This document shows, one piece after another, positions 6,163 through 12,686 of a stretch of 24,568 nt of DNA. Source of the DNA: a virus; the IMG/VR virus record IMGVR_UViG_3300007819_000002, positions 1 through 24,568 of that record. One strand, given 5' to 3'. A program made the translations under genes and the position numbers. Under the pieces are notes generated by a model, which did no database searches, was not told the origin of the DNA, and saw only the letters and a program-made list of their open reading frames with translations. How positions within the stretch are numbered: the stretch's first letter is position 1; every line of letters begins with the position of its first letter.

Positions 6163-6277
6163 CTATCAACCCTGATAGTAGATTGTATGCAGTCTAGATA
6201 GTATCTAGTACGAACCAATCAAGACCGAGACGATTGTCGTTGCATTTTGTAATGCGTGACCGCATAATGCAATCGTC
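6163..6277 (+). promoter_or_regulatory. Structured 5' leader before the lipoprotein gene
   Basis: Successive hairpins: CTATCA-ACCC-TGATAG (6163-6178), CTAGAT-AGT-ATCTAG (6194-6208), and a longer stem GACGATTG (6229-6236) with CAATCGTC (6270-6277) enclosing GCATT-TTGT-AATGC (6242-6255). They end 20 bp before the lipoprotein ATG. None is followed by a T-tract. The arrangement suggests a structured RNA leader; no known riboswitch class was recognised. Confidence 0.4.
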
Positions 6278-6297
6278 GGGGAGCATGAGGTTCAAAC

Positions 6298-6399
6298 ATG
6301 AAGATCGATACGTCGACAATAACCCTAGTCATCGCGATCATGCTCAGCGGATGCAATCCTCGGCCATCGTCAGTGACGATATGCGGCCAAGTCACGTAA
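6298..6399 (+). CDS. Tiny predicted lipoprotein (33 aa)
   Basis: A 33-codon frame, too short for ordinary calling, with ATGAGG seven bases before the ATG. The product has a hydrophobic stretch and an LSGC lipobox at Cys19 (TLVIAIMLSGCNPRPS), then only 14 residues, including a second Cys. If processed it would leave a short Pro-containing lipopeptide on the membrane. Such peptides occur as superinfection-exclusion proteins or outer-membrane spanin subunits, but no inner spanin partner lies beside it. It is 12 bp upstream of the next gene and probably in its transcript. Confidence 0.55.
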   Translation: MKIDTSTITLVIAIMLSGCNPRPSSVTICGQVT

Positions 6400-6411
6400 G
6401 AGGAACCGCAA

Positions 6412-7248
6412 ATGACAAGCGAACCGATAAACAAACTCATTGCCTTGGAGCGTCGCGTCAAGCTTCTTGAGATGCGGTTGGAAGCATTCGATCCGGACTT
6501 AACTCGCAATCCGTTTAGAATGTCGCCTAAGCCAATGCACGAGAGCAACGTCGCCAGCTTCAACTCGCCTCGCTACAATCCCGCAGGCTGGATCATCGCC
6601 GTCCTTGCCGATGCAGAGCGCGATATGCTGGTTGAGGCAATCGCGGACGCAATCCAGCGTGGAGCAACCGACGCACCCAAGCGGATGCACGACACGCTGA
6701 ACGATGCCAGCAGCCTTGCGGCATCCGTTGTGCGTGACTTCGATTCGGGCTTAGATCGCAGCGGTGATGGCGTCGCACTTCATTCCATCTCGCATCCGAA
6801 TTGGCCGACGTGGGAAGATATGGAGGCAGAGATCGCGAATCGCGGCACTCAATTAGCATCGAGGCTTGTAACCATCGAAGCGCTGACGAAGGAGCGCGAC
6901 GCATTGCGGGCCCAGGTTGATGCGGACCTCGACAAGATCGAAGCCGACCGCAGGATGATCGAGACGTTGCGAATGGAGTTGACCCAAGCCAAGGCGTATC
7001 CAACCGTCGAAGCTTACGAGGCCGTATGCAAGGCGCATAACTCCCGCATCGAAGCGAACGAGAAGTTGACTCGTGAGCTTGCCGAGGCACGACAAGGACG
7101 ATGGCCCGAAGTCGTTCAATCCTTGAACGATGGCATCGACCAAGTCAAGCGACTCCAAGCCGAGAACGCACAGCTCAAGGCAGCGCTGTTGCAGCAGCCA
7201 CCGAACCAAGCACAGCAGCAGACGCGGCAGCACGGAGTCGAGCGATGA
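6412..7248 (+). CDS. Coiled-coil protein with a C-terminal GRWP module
   Basis: A 278-residue protein beginning MTSEPINKLIALERRVKLLE, an N-terminal coiled coil. A central portion (SPRYNPAGWIIAVLADAERD) is followed by long heptad-rich helices from about residue 140 to 268 (IEALTKERDALRAQ, RLQAENAQLKAALL). The C-terminal segment AEARQGRWPEVV recurs in the next gene. SD is AGAGGAAC. Its stop overlaps the next ATG by 4 bp. Function unknown; a scaffold or DNA-associated role is possible. Confidence 0.75.
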   Translation: MTSEPINKLIALERRVKLLEMRLEAFDPDLTRNPFRMSPKPMHESNVASFNSPRYNPAGWIIAVLADAERDMLVEAIADAIQRGATDAPKRMHDTLNDASSLAASVVRDFDSGLDRSGDGVALHSISHPNWPTWEDMEAEIANRGTQLASRLVTIEALTKERDALRAQVDADLDKIEADRRMIETLRMELTQAKAYPTVEAYEAVCKAHNSRIEANEKLTRELAEARQGRWPEVVQSLNDGIDQVKRLQAENAQLKAALLQQPPNQAQQQTRQHGVER

Positions 7249-7517
7249 ACCTACCGACCGATCTCGCGGCGACGATCAACGTGGCAACCGATGCCATCGA
7301 AGCTCTCGGATCTACAATTGCCGCCACGCTTCAAGAGAACGAGGAGCTAAAGGCCGCGCTGGCCGAGGCACGGGCTGGACGATGGCCGGGAGCAATCGAT
7401 CAGCTCGAGAGCTACGTCCGCAAGTTCCGGGCCCAACGTGCTGAGATAACCGTGCTGCAGAACCGATGCAAGCAACTCGAAGCGGCACTTGCGGCATGGA
7501 AGGAAACAGCGGCATGA
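7245..7517 (+). CDS. Coiled-coil protein (90 aa), paralogue of the upstream C-terminus
   Basis: The ATG at 7245 lies in the ATGA overlap; a longer in-frame extension upstream is the antiparallel shadow of the previous gene. The product begins MNLPTDLAATINVATDAIEA and contains AEARAGRWPGAI, the same module as the C-terminus of the upstream protein. A heptad helix ending LQNRCKQLEAALAAW follows. A 27-bp DNA segment is 22/27 identical between the two genes, indicating duplication. It is coupled to the downstream zinc-ribbon gene by ATGA. Confidence 0.75.
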   Translation: MNLPTDLAATINVATDAIEALGSTIAATLQENEELKAALAEARAGRWPGAIDQLESYVRKFRAQRAEITVLQNRCKQLEAALAAWKETAA

Positions 7518-7756
7518 AACCGTTTCGTTGGCTACAATGTCGTGATTGCGGATGGGAGATGGAATACGCTGCTGCGGTCAATCAGTGCGGTGATTGCGGA
7601 CGGTATGGAACGATGCACGTCCATTCCAACGTTGACGGTGAATTACCCCAGCAACTCCCTCAGCACTCTCCATCATGCAGCAACCAAAACGTCCTTGATC
7701 CGGCTGGCGCGTATCGCGGTGCGGAAGAATGCAGTTGTCAACCGAAGCCTTTCTAG
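7514..7756 (+). CDS. Zinc-ribbon-like protein (80 aa)
   Basis: The start at 7514 is in an ATGA overlap with the upstream stop. The N-terminus contains two CxxC pairs, CRDCG (residues 9-12) and CGDCGRYG (25-28), as in a rubredoxin-like zinc ribbon. A Gln/Pro/Ser-rich tail and a second C-C pair follow (ECSCQPKPF). This suggests a small metal-binding adaptor or transcription-associated factor. No family named. Confidence 0.7.
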   Translation: MKPFRWLQCRDCGWEMEYAAAVNQCGDCGRYGTMHVHSNVDGELPQQLPQHSPSCSNQNVLDPAGAYRGAEECSCQPKPF

Positions 7757-7801
7757 CCACATGGCTCTTTATAGCCTCTATAGCGTATGCTGCCGCCCCG
7801 C

Positions 7802-8344
7802 ATGGCAAAGCGGCGCATCATCGGTGATAAGAAGCATACGCCACCTTCAGCGTCGTTCGCTCCTGACCACTTGGATCTCGTGCGTATGATCGCTATGCGA
7901 GGAGCGGACGATACCGAGCTGGCCCGCACGTTCGGCGTTACATTGCCGGTATGGAAAGCATGGAGAGAGCAGTACCCCTCCCTCAACGACTCCATCGACA
8001 AGGGGCGCATGGTACCGGATGCCGAAGTCACCGTCTCCCTCTATAAGCGCGCGATCGGTTACGACTACGTTGAAGATGCCGCTGTCGGTGGACGAGATCC
8101 GTGCGTCCTTGAAGTCAAACGTCATTCACCCCCCGATGTCGGTGCGATCAAGTATTGGCTCAACAACCGCAAGTCCGAACATTGGGTCGATAAGACTCGG
8201 TCAGAGCACACCGGCAGGGACGGCGGTCCTATCGGTGTGAAGGCCGAAACCAGAAACGATTTGATCGACGCCATCATGACCCTTGTCGCTGCCAAGCCTG
8301 ATGGTCCATCGAAGCCACCACCCAGCTCGCAGAAGAAAGTTTAG
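7802..8344 (+). CDS. terS: Terminase small subunit
   Basis: A 180-residue protein. An N-terminal HTH-like region (LARTFGVTLPVWKAWREQYP) is followed by the small-terminase signature SLYKRAIGYDYVEDAAVGG and, near residue 105-130, PPDVGAIKYWLNNRKSEHW, which is diagnostic of phage TerS proteins. TerS recognises the packaging site and loads the large subunit. The second ATG is chosen; the first, five codons upstream, has no better ribosome site and lies within a TATGCT box. The C-terminus ends in a Pro/Ser/Lys tail. The gene is about 5.5 kb upstream of TerL, with an accessory block inserted between them. Confidence 0.8.
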   Translation: MAKRRIIGDKKHTPPSASFAPDHLDLVRMIAMRGADDTELARTFGVTLPVWKAWREQYPSLNDSIDKGRMVPDAEVTVSLYKRAIGYDYVEDAAVGGRDPCVLEVKRHSPPDVGAIKYWLNNRKSEHWVDKTRSEHTGRDGGPIGVKAETRNDLIDAIMTLVAAKPDGPSKPPPSSQKKV

Positions 8345-8373
8345 TTGATCCATTCCTTTCAAGGAGTTTCGTC

Positions 8374-8541
8374 ATGGAAATTTTCGCATTCATCATCCTC
8401 GTGTTCGCTTTCGTCTTCTGTGCAATCGCCTCGCGCTTTGCCGTTCCGGCACCCTGGAATCTCGGATGGCTAGGCGTGGCGCTGTTGATCCTCTTCTTCA
8501 TCATCACCACGGCACCCAAAGCCTTCGAACACTACCACTGA
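8374..8541 (+). CDS. Small two-segment membrane protein (55 aa)
   Basis: A 55-residue protein with two hydrophobic segments, about residues 3-20 (IFAFIILVFAFVFCAIAS) and 30-48 (LGWLGVALLILFFIITTA), separated by a short polar turn. The C-terminus ends AFEHYH. AAGGAG precedes the ATG by about eight bases. Two-pass proteins of this size include holins, but there is no adjacent endolysin and no dual-start motif; holin is only one possibility. It overlaps the next tiny gene by one base. Confidence 0.65.
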   Translation: MEIFAFIILVFAFVFCAIASRFAVPAPWNLGWLGVALLILFFIITTAPKAFEHYH

Positions 8542-8615
8542 TGACTATCCTCGTGACTATCCTAGGCGTAATCATCCTGGTGATCGTCCTTTTGTGGTTC
8601 TTGCGGTTGTTGTGA
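8541..8615 (+). CDS. Micro-protein with one membrane segment (24 aa)
   Basis: The ATG overlaps the previous TGA by one base (TGATG), a typical coupled re-initiation site. All but a few of its 24 residues are hydrophobic (TILVTILGVIILVIVLLWF), so it would be a single membrane helix. The small size leaves the call uncertain, but position and coupling support a real cistron. Confidence 0.5.
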   Translation: MTILVTILGVIILVIVLLWFLRLL

Positions 8616-8673
8616 GTCTATGAAGTGAGGACGGCCAAGGACTTGCGATGAACGCAATGCCAAGATCATCGAG

Positions 8674-8799
8674 ATGAGGATGAACAACTTCTCGTACAAA
8701 GAGATTGCCAAACGTCTCGGCGTCAGCGTGAACTGCGCCCGTGTCGCTTTCTCTCACCGTCCCATCAACAGCCACGCGGGGCAGCATGTCAGAGAATAA
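8674..8799 (+). CDS. HTH protein, N-terminus interrupted by an in-frame TGA
   Basis: From the ATG at 8674 the product (41 aa) is MRMNNFSYKEIAKRLGVSVN, a clear helix-turn-helix, ending in FSHRPINSHAG. The same frame continues upstream to an ATG at 8620 with a stop (TGA) as third codon: MK-stop-GRPRTCDERNAKIIE. GRPR followed by a helix is typical of such small regulators, so the TGA may be a point mutation from CGA (Arg). The shorter start lacks a strong ribosome site. It is either a decayed regulator or a re-initiated short form. It overlaps the next gene by 14 bp. Confidence 0.5.
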   Translation: MRMNNFSYKEIAKRLGVSVNCARVAFSHRPINSHAGQHVRE

Positions 8800-9172
8800 C
8801 TCATTGATCGAGATTGACGGTAATTCATCCAACTGCTTCTCGGTCTGGGGTAGTGGAAAGAAATTCTTCTTCACTACTTACGAAATCGAAGGACCAGATC
8901 GGCGGGCTGTCAAGAAAGCTGGCGATGAAACTATTGCCAAGATCATCGCTAAGATCAAAGTGTCCCCGTGGCCCACGATAGTTTGGAGATGTCGGCCATA
9001 CATCTTCGAACAGAAAGAGCACTACGGCCCACGCTGGGTACCGGTATTCAGCTGGTATTGCCGTTTAGTCACTCTCCCTTATATCGGGCCGTTCGAGTTC
9101 AATAAACCTGAAGGTAATCCCTATACACGAATCGATGCCGAAGGTCGAGTGGTGCAGCATGTCGGAAGATGA
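8786..9172 (+). CDS. Hypothetical protein (128 aa)
   Basis: The ATG at 8786 (context GGGCAGCATGTC) is preferred over an upstream start that lies in the HTH gene. The product begins MSENNSLIEIDGNSSNCFSV; the central region is aromatic- and Cys-containing (IVWRCRPYIFEQ, PVFSWYCRLV). The C-terminus ends GRVVQHVGR. The strand-rich pattern suggests a compact beta fold. No family recognised. It overlaps both neighbours by 14 bp. Confidence 0.65.
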   Translation: MSENNSLIEIDGNSSNCFSVWGSGKKFFFTTYEIEGPDRRAVKKAGDETIAKIIAKIKVSPWPTIVWRCRPYIFEQKEHYGPRWVPVFSWYCRLVTLPYIGPFEFNKPEGNPYTRIDAEGRVVQHVGR

Positions 9173-9353
9173 ACGTCTCGGGGATTCGAAGTCTAGCGAG
9201 GCTGAGATCTCCGCACGCAACACTTGGCAGAACATGAGGATGGCCAATGCGGCAGGCTGGACCAAAGATGAATGGAACTTCTTCCTCGATACCGGCAGAT
9301 ACCCAAAAGAACAGGAGGAGCGAAGTGAATGTCGCAGAGACCCGATCTACTAA
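9159..9353 (+). CDS. Hypothetical acidic protein (64 aa)
   Basis: Begins at 9159 within the end of the previous gene, with the context GTGCAGCATGTC, nearly the same as the 8786 start. The product MSEDERLGDSKSSEAEISAR is acidic; a second half reads NAAGWTKDEWNFFLDTGRYP, a likely helical pair with several Trp/Phe. The final residues include CRRDPIY. Its 3' end overlaps the start of the exported protein by 29 bp. No family recognised. Confidence 0.6.
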   Translation: MSEDERLGDSKSSEAEISARNTWQNMRMANAAGWTKDEWNFFLDTGRYPKEQEERSECRRDPIY

Positions 9354-9654
9354 GTACCTACTCCTGTTGCTTCTGCTTCTAGGCCCGGTAACCTTCGCAG
9401 CCGACACGCCAGTCCATGCTGTGATGTACGAATTCACGTATAATGCCACTACGCTGACCATCACGCACGCTCAGGTGATCGGCGGCTATCCGAGCGTTGA
9501 TGAATGTCGAGAGGCGATGCCGCGCGTCGTCGCACTCGGTGGTCCTAATCTCGATCAGGGGGAGAAGATGCAGTTGCAGTGCTCTGGCATCCGCGTACCA
9601 GCTGCTGAAGACTCCGATTCGGATGTGATCGTTGTTCCGTCTAAACCTATTTGA
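9325..9654 (+). CDS. Exported protein with signal peptide (109 aa)
   Basis: GTG start at 9325 with a strong AGGAGGAGCGAA upstream. The N-terminus is a textbook Sec signal peptide: basic NVAETRSTKY, then LLLLLLLLGPVTFA, with predicted cleavage after AFA before ADTP. The mature protein (about 82 aa) is beta-rich (VMYEFTYNATTLTITHAQV) with two Cys (ECREA, LQCSGI) that could form a disulphide, and a Val/Asp-rich tail. The gene lies directly before the secreted GH26 enzyme, so both products would pass through the host envelope. Function unknown. Confidence 0.7.
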   Translation: MNVAETRSTKYLLLLLLLLGPVTFAADTPVHAVMYEFTYNATTLTITHAQVIGGYPSVDECREAMPRVVALGGPNLDQGEKMQLQCSGIRVPAAEDSDSDVIVVPSKPI

Positions 9655-9661
9655 GGCACAT

Positions 9662-11107
9662 ATGAAAAGACTCATCCTCGCCGCAGCCCTTCTTCTCTGC
9701 GGCTTCGACATCCAGGCCCAACAGCTGACGGGCGCGATCACTGTCGGCGGGGTCACTTACCAGGTGACTGGCCAGCCAATGTCGTCCAGCAGTTCGTCCT
9801 CATCTAGTTCATCTAGTTCGAGTTCTTCGTCAAGTTCTTCATCGTCGTCCTCGAGCTCATCGAGTGGTGGATCCAGCGGTGCCTCGACCATCCCTCCGGC
9901 CACGAATCTGACCGACGCTACGGGAGCAGTCTGGACGATCAGCGCCAGCTTGGTGATGCGTAACGGCGTCCACGCAGGCAACAGCGCCAACGCCAATGGC
10001 ATGGCGATACTCGGTGGAGTTGCCGTTCACCGCAATACCTCGGGCTCATGCTATTCTTGGATCGGCGGCACTGGAACAGGTTGGGCGGCACTGGCAGGAT
10101 GTCCTGCTATCCCTCCGGCCGTGTCTAGTTCATCTAGCAGCAGTTCTTCGTCTTCATCGAGCAGTTCTTCATCTGGTGGTTCATCGTCCTCGAGCAGTTC
10201 AGGCGGCTCGGCATCTTCTGGTGGCACTCCCTCAACGCTGCTGAATTACATACAAGGACTTCCCACACAGACCAAACATATCCTGATCGGGCAGCATGAG
10301 AATATCTGGGACAGCAACCCGATGGACAGCGTGACGCCGATCCCCACGATGTCTGGCGTCAACGGCAAGCAAGTCGCCATCCTCGGAACCTCGAACGACT
10401 GGGATAACTTCTCGACCAACTTCGTTACCAACACAAACGCCTGGCTCGCCAAGGGCGGTATCGTGATGGTAACGCAGGAGGCGCCGAATCCGATTCCTAG
10501 TGGCGCTGCGGTAACTGACATATGGACTACAGGTACCACGGCCAATACGAATTGGAAGAACTACCTCAATGCGCAGATCGCGAAGTTCAAACAACTTACT
10601 GGCATGGTTATCTGGCGTCCGTTCACCGAGCCCAACGGCAATCACTTCGGTAGTCAATTCACTGGAGCGCAATTCTCAACGCTGTTCCAGTACACGCACG
10701 ACTACTGCATCTCGCAGGGCCTGAACAACGTGCTGTGGGAGTTCAACGTCAACAACACGGCCAACTCAGTTGCCGCATGGTACCCCGGCAACAGCTATGT
10801 GGACCTTGTCAGTGTTGACTCTTATCCCCCGTCAACGTCGCAGATGGGCGGTATCTATAATTTCTTCTTGACTACCGGCAAACCGATTATCATTGCTGAA
10901 ACGGGAAAGACTTGGAATAACTCAGCTATAACCCCTAATAGCTACGACAACAGCATCATCCTCAATTACGTGAAGGCGAATTTTCCCAAGGTCATCGCCA
11001 TCATGTACTGGTGCCAGAACATGGGGCTGAATATTCAGAATGGAACGGCCACGGTATTAAACGACCCTGTCGCTATCCCATTGTCTGGTCTGCCGGTACT
11101 GCACTGA
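9662..11107 (+). CDS. Secreted modular glycoside hydrolase, GH26-like, with polyserine linkers
   Basis: A 481-residue protein. Residues 1-20 are a signal peptide (MKRLILAAALLLCGFDIQAQ). A short beta segment, 28 consecutive serines (41-68), a Gly/Ser spacer, an approximately 75-residue module with a Cys pair (SCYSWIGG...AGCP) and a second linker of 17 plus 7 serines follow. The catalytic (beta/alpha)8 domain occupies about 189-481. GH26 beta-mannanase hallmarks are WRPFTEPNG (probable acid/base Glu323) and IIAETGK (probable nucleophile Glu413). The family commonly cleaves mannans and related glucans; the substrate is not known. The modules resemble soil and aquatic polysaccharide degraders, so host-derived transfer is likely. 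Start at ATG 9662 after GAGGCACAT. Confidence 0.8.
   Translation: MKRLILAAALLLCGFDIQAQQLTGAITVGGVTYQVTGQPMSSSSSSSSSSSSSSSSSSSSSSSSSSSSGGSSGASTIPPATNLTDATGAVWTISASLVMRNGVHAGNSANANGMAILGGVAVHRNTSGSCYSWIGGTGTGWAALAGCPAIPPAVSSSSSSSSSSSSSSSSSGGSSSSSSSGGSASSGGTPSTLLNYIQGLPTQTKHILIGQHENIWDSNPMDSVTPIPTMSGVNGKQVAILGTSNDWDNFSTNFVTNTNAWLAKGGIVMVTQEAPNPIPSGAAVTDIWTTGTTANTNWKNYLNAQIAKFKQLTGMVIWRPFTEPNGNHFGSQFTGAQFSTLFQYTHDYCISQGLNNVLWEFNVNNTANSVAAWYPGNSYVDLVSVDSYPPSTSQMGGIYNFFLTTGKPIIIAETGKTWNNSAITPNSYDNSIILNYVKANFPKVIAIMYWCQNMGLNIQNGTATVLNDPVAIPLSGLPVLH
9782..9865 (+). repeat. Polyserine-coding tract 1 in the GH26 gene
   Basis: Twenty-eight serine codons in a row, using TCN and AGY codons in mixed order, encoding the linker after the short N-terminal segment. 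Mixed codons show the tract is kept for its protein sequence and is not a simple slipped microsatellite. Such linkers separate carbohydrate-active domains in secreted enzymes. Confidence 0.85.
10124..10201 (+). repeat. Polyserine-coding tract 2 in the GH26 gene
   Basis: Seventeen serine codons, two glycine codons, then seven serine codons, again in mixed codon use. It separates the small central module from the catalytic domain. A Gly/Ser/Ala spacer follows up to the catalytic domain. Confidence 0.85.
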
Positions 11108-11114
11108 GAAATTC

Positions 11115-11615
11115 ATGGCCCGCTGCAAGAATCAAGAATGCCGGGAGAGTCGCACTCCAGGTGTGATCGTCGTCCCGAAGCCGAAGCCTCAGGTGGGGCA
11201 GACGATGCGGTGGGGGTGGGTTCCTTGCCCGATATGCCATCCCGATCCGAAGATCAAATTCACTCCAGTCAAGCGTAGTGAGGATCAGATCGAGGCCCGA
11301 GCGGACCTTGCAGATCGAAGAGTCCCCTACGTCAAGGACAAGCCCGAGGACCGGCTCTCGAGAATCCGTGCTGCAAACCCTGAACAGGAAGAGGATGATC
11401 GTCCGATCAATGGACATGATCATCAGAAGGCTCCTGGTCCTGCGCCGGTTCCTGCCGCTCCCTCTGAAATTTCTGGATTGATCGAGGCGCTTAATAAAGC
11501 GCTTGTACAGCAATCGATTCTCCAGGGTGAGAACATGGAACTTCGCCGGCAGCTGGCCGAGGCCACTGCACCGCTGAGCTTCGGTTCTCAATCTGGACTA
11601 AGCAAACCAACATGA
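11115..11615 (+). CDS. Zinc-finger-like and coiled-coil protein (166 aa)
   Basis: The N-terminus has C4-x4-C9 (CKNQEC) and CPIC (residues 38-41), a likely treble-clef metal site. The middle is charged and disordered (KPEDRLSRIRAANPEQEED) with a Pro/Ala stretch. The C-terminal segment at about 117-150 is a coiled coil (LIEALNKALVQQ, LQGENMELRRQLAEA) like that of the 6412-7517 pair. It follows the GH26 gene by 7 bp and lacks a strong ribosome site, suggesting coupling. No specific family named. Confidence 0.68.
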   Translation: MARCKNQECRESRTPGVIVVPKPKPQVGQTMRWGWVPCPICHPDPKIKFTPVKRSEDQIEARADLADRRVPYVKDKPEDRLSRIRAANPEQEEDDRPINGHDHQKAPGPAPVPAAPSEISGLIEALNKALVQQSILQGENMELRRQLAEATAPLSFGSQSGLSKPT

Positions 11616-11624
11616 GATAAACCC

Positions 11625-12293
11625 ATGAATACTCTGACGAGCATAGATGAATTTGCCAACATACATCTTCATGTCGATCCGATCACGGTCAATGTCGTGC
11701 ATCGGGCCGATCCCGAGTTGATTGAGTTGATTAAATCCCTCAAAGGAGATATTGCAATTATGAGTGCTACCGTACAACAGGCTCTTGACGAGCTAACTGC
11801 CGATGTGACCCAAGAAACCACCGTGGACCAGAGTGCCGTCACCCTGATCCAGGGCATGCCAGCGCTGATCTCAGCAGCCGTGGCATCAGCCCTCGCTGCC
11901 GGCGCGACTCCGGCTCAGCTCGCCGCTTTCGACGCGCTGAATGTATCCCTGCAGGCGAATGCCACCGCTCTGGCGGCTGCCGTGACTGCAGGTTCGGGAA
12001 CTGGAACCGGAACTGGTACTGGAGGAACTCCCGTTTCTCCGGCGATCACTGCACAGCCGGCTGCGGCCAGTGTTGCGATTGGTTCTACCGGATCGTTCTC
12101 TGTGGTTGCGACGGGAACTCCCGCCCCGACCTACCAGTGGAACAAGAACGGTGTTGCGATTCCAGGAGCGACTTCCTCGAGCTACGTGACACCTGCGACC
12201 GTTGCGGCCGATAATGGCGCATCGTTCACAGTCACTGTGACTAACTCGGCGGGCAGTGTTACCAGCACGCCGGTCGTCATGAGCGTTGCCTAA
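11625..12293 (+). CDS. Ig-like-domain virion-associated protein
   Basis: A 222-residue protein. Residues 1-40 are beta strands (NIHLHVDPITVNVVH), then a helical linker resembling a common phage coiled segment (VQQALDELTADVTQETTV, AVTLIQGMPALISAA). A Gly/Thr-rich hinge GTGTGTGTGG follows. Residues 138-220 form an Ig-like domain with the typical signature GSTGSFSVVATGTPAPTYQW, DNGASFTVTVTN and GSVTS. Ig-like domains on phage particles decorate heads or tails and may bind carbohydrate or host surfaces. It is located before the terminase-head genes. The start at 11625 has only a weak site (GAGATAAACCC). Confidence 0.72.
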   Translation: MNTLTSIDEFANIHLHVDPITVNVVHRADPELIELIKSLKGDIAIMSATVQQALDELTADVTQETTVDQSAVTLIQGMPALISAAVASALAAGATPAQLAAFDALNVSLQANATALAAAVTAGSGTGTGTGTGGTPVSPAITAQPAAASVAIGSTGSFSVVATGTPAPTYQWNKNGVAIPGATSSSYVTPATVAADNGASFTVTVTNSAGSVTSTPVVMSVA

Positions 12294-12317
12294 GGATTAC
12301 CCACCGGAGAAATCAAT

Positions 12318-12641
12318 ATGATTAAACCCACAGTGGGTAGGTTGGTCCATTTCCACGAGGCCGGCATTGCCAAGAAACCCGCTCTCGAGGACCAGCCACT
12401 TGCGGCCATCATCGTCTACGTCCATTCGGACCGACGAGTCAACTTGGCAGTGTTCGACCGAGACGGCACCATGCATTGCCGTGCATCGGTCTTTCTCAAG
12501 CAGGGCGATAGCGACACTCCGCCTGATTCGGGTTATGCCGAATGGATGCCCTATCAGAAGTCGGCGGCTGCAGGAGGAGTTCCTGCAAATGAGCCGGTAC
12601 GGCCTCTGCCCGTGAAGAACCCAGCCCCCAAGAGGAGCTGA
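12318..12641 (+). CDS. Conserved phage hypothetical protein (107 aa)
   Basis: A family frequently found in Proteobacteria phages, recognised by the order KPTVGRLVHFHE, QPLAAIIVYVHSD, VNLAVFDRDGTMH and YAEWMPYQ. These phage proteins have no assigned function. The C-terminus is a Pro-rich tail (EPVRPLPVKNPAPKRS). GGAGAAATCAAT precedes the ATG. An intrinsic terminator begins seven bases after the stop codon. Confidence 0.75.
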   Translation: MIKPTVGRLVHFHEAGIAKKPALEDQPLAAIIVYVHSDRRVNLAVFDRDGTMHCRASVFLKQGDSDTPPDSGYAEWMPYQKSAAAGGVPANEPVRPLPVKNPAPKRS

Positions 12642-12647
12642 TTGAAG

Positions 12648-12674
12648 AGCCCGGTTGTGAGCCGGGCTTTTTTT
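12648..12674 (+). terminator. Intrinsic rho-independent terminator
   Basis: A perfect 7-bp GC-rich stem AGCCCGG (12648-12654) and CCGGGCT (12662-12668) with a 7-base loop is followed by a run of seven T residues (12668-12674). It begins 6 bp after the stop codon of the preceding gene. It is the clearest terminator in the window and marks an end of transcript between the accessory block and the 12687 gene, or a site of partial read-through. Confidence 0.85.
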
Positions 12675-12686
12675 GAGGAGGGAATC

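Larger units (their letters stand above)
5679..6297. other. AT-rich divergent control region without a gene
   Basis: This region separates the leftward and rightward transcription blocks. I found no supported coding frame in it; small frames lack ribosome sites. Its most AT-rich part (about 5840-5990) holds three TATAAT boxes and two of the three ATACGTTATA copies. It also contains a G7 tract at 6001-6007 and the structured leader of the following lipoprotein gene. It probably carries both early promoters and operators, and an origin function cannot be excluded. Confidence 0.7.

Noticed and set aside
9757-10002. Minus-strand Asp/Glu/Leu-rich frame
   Set aside because: It is the antisense reading of the polyserine tract; the repeated acidic residues are generated by serine codons.
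9662-11107. Peptidoglycan endolysin
   Set aside because: The catalytic motifs fit GH26, and the protein has a Sec signal peptide and polyserine linkers; no lysozyme or amidase motif was seen.
12642-12686. TTG-start extension of the 83-aa Cys protein
   Set aside because: The extension reads through the terminator stem, while an ATG at 12687 has a GGAGGG ribosome site.
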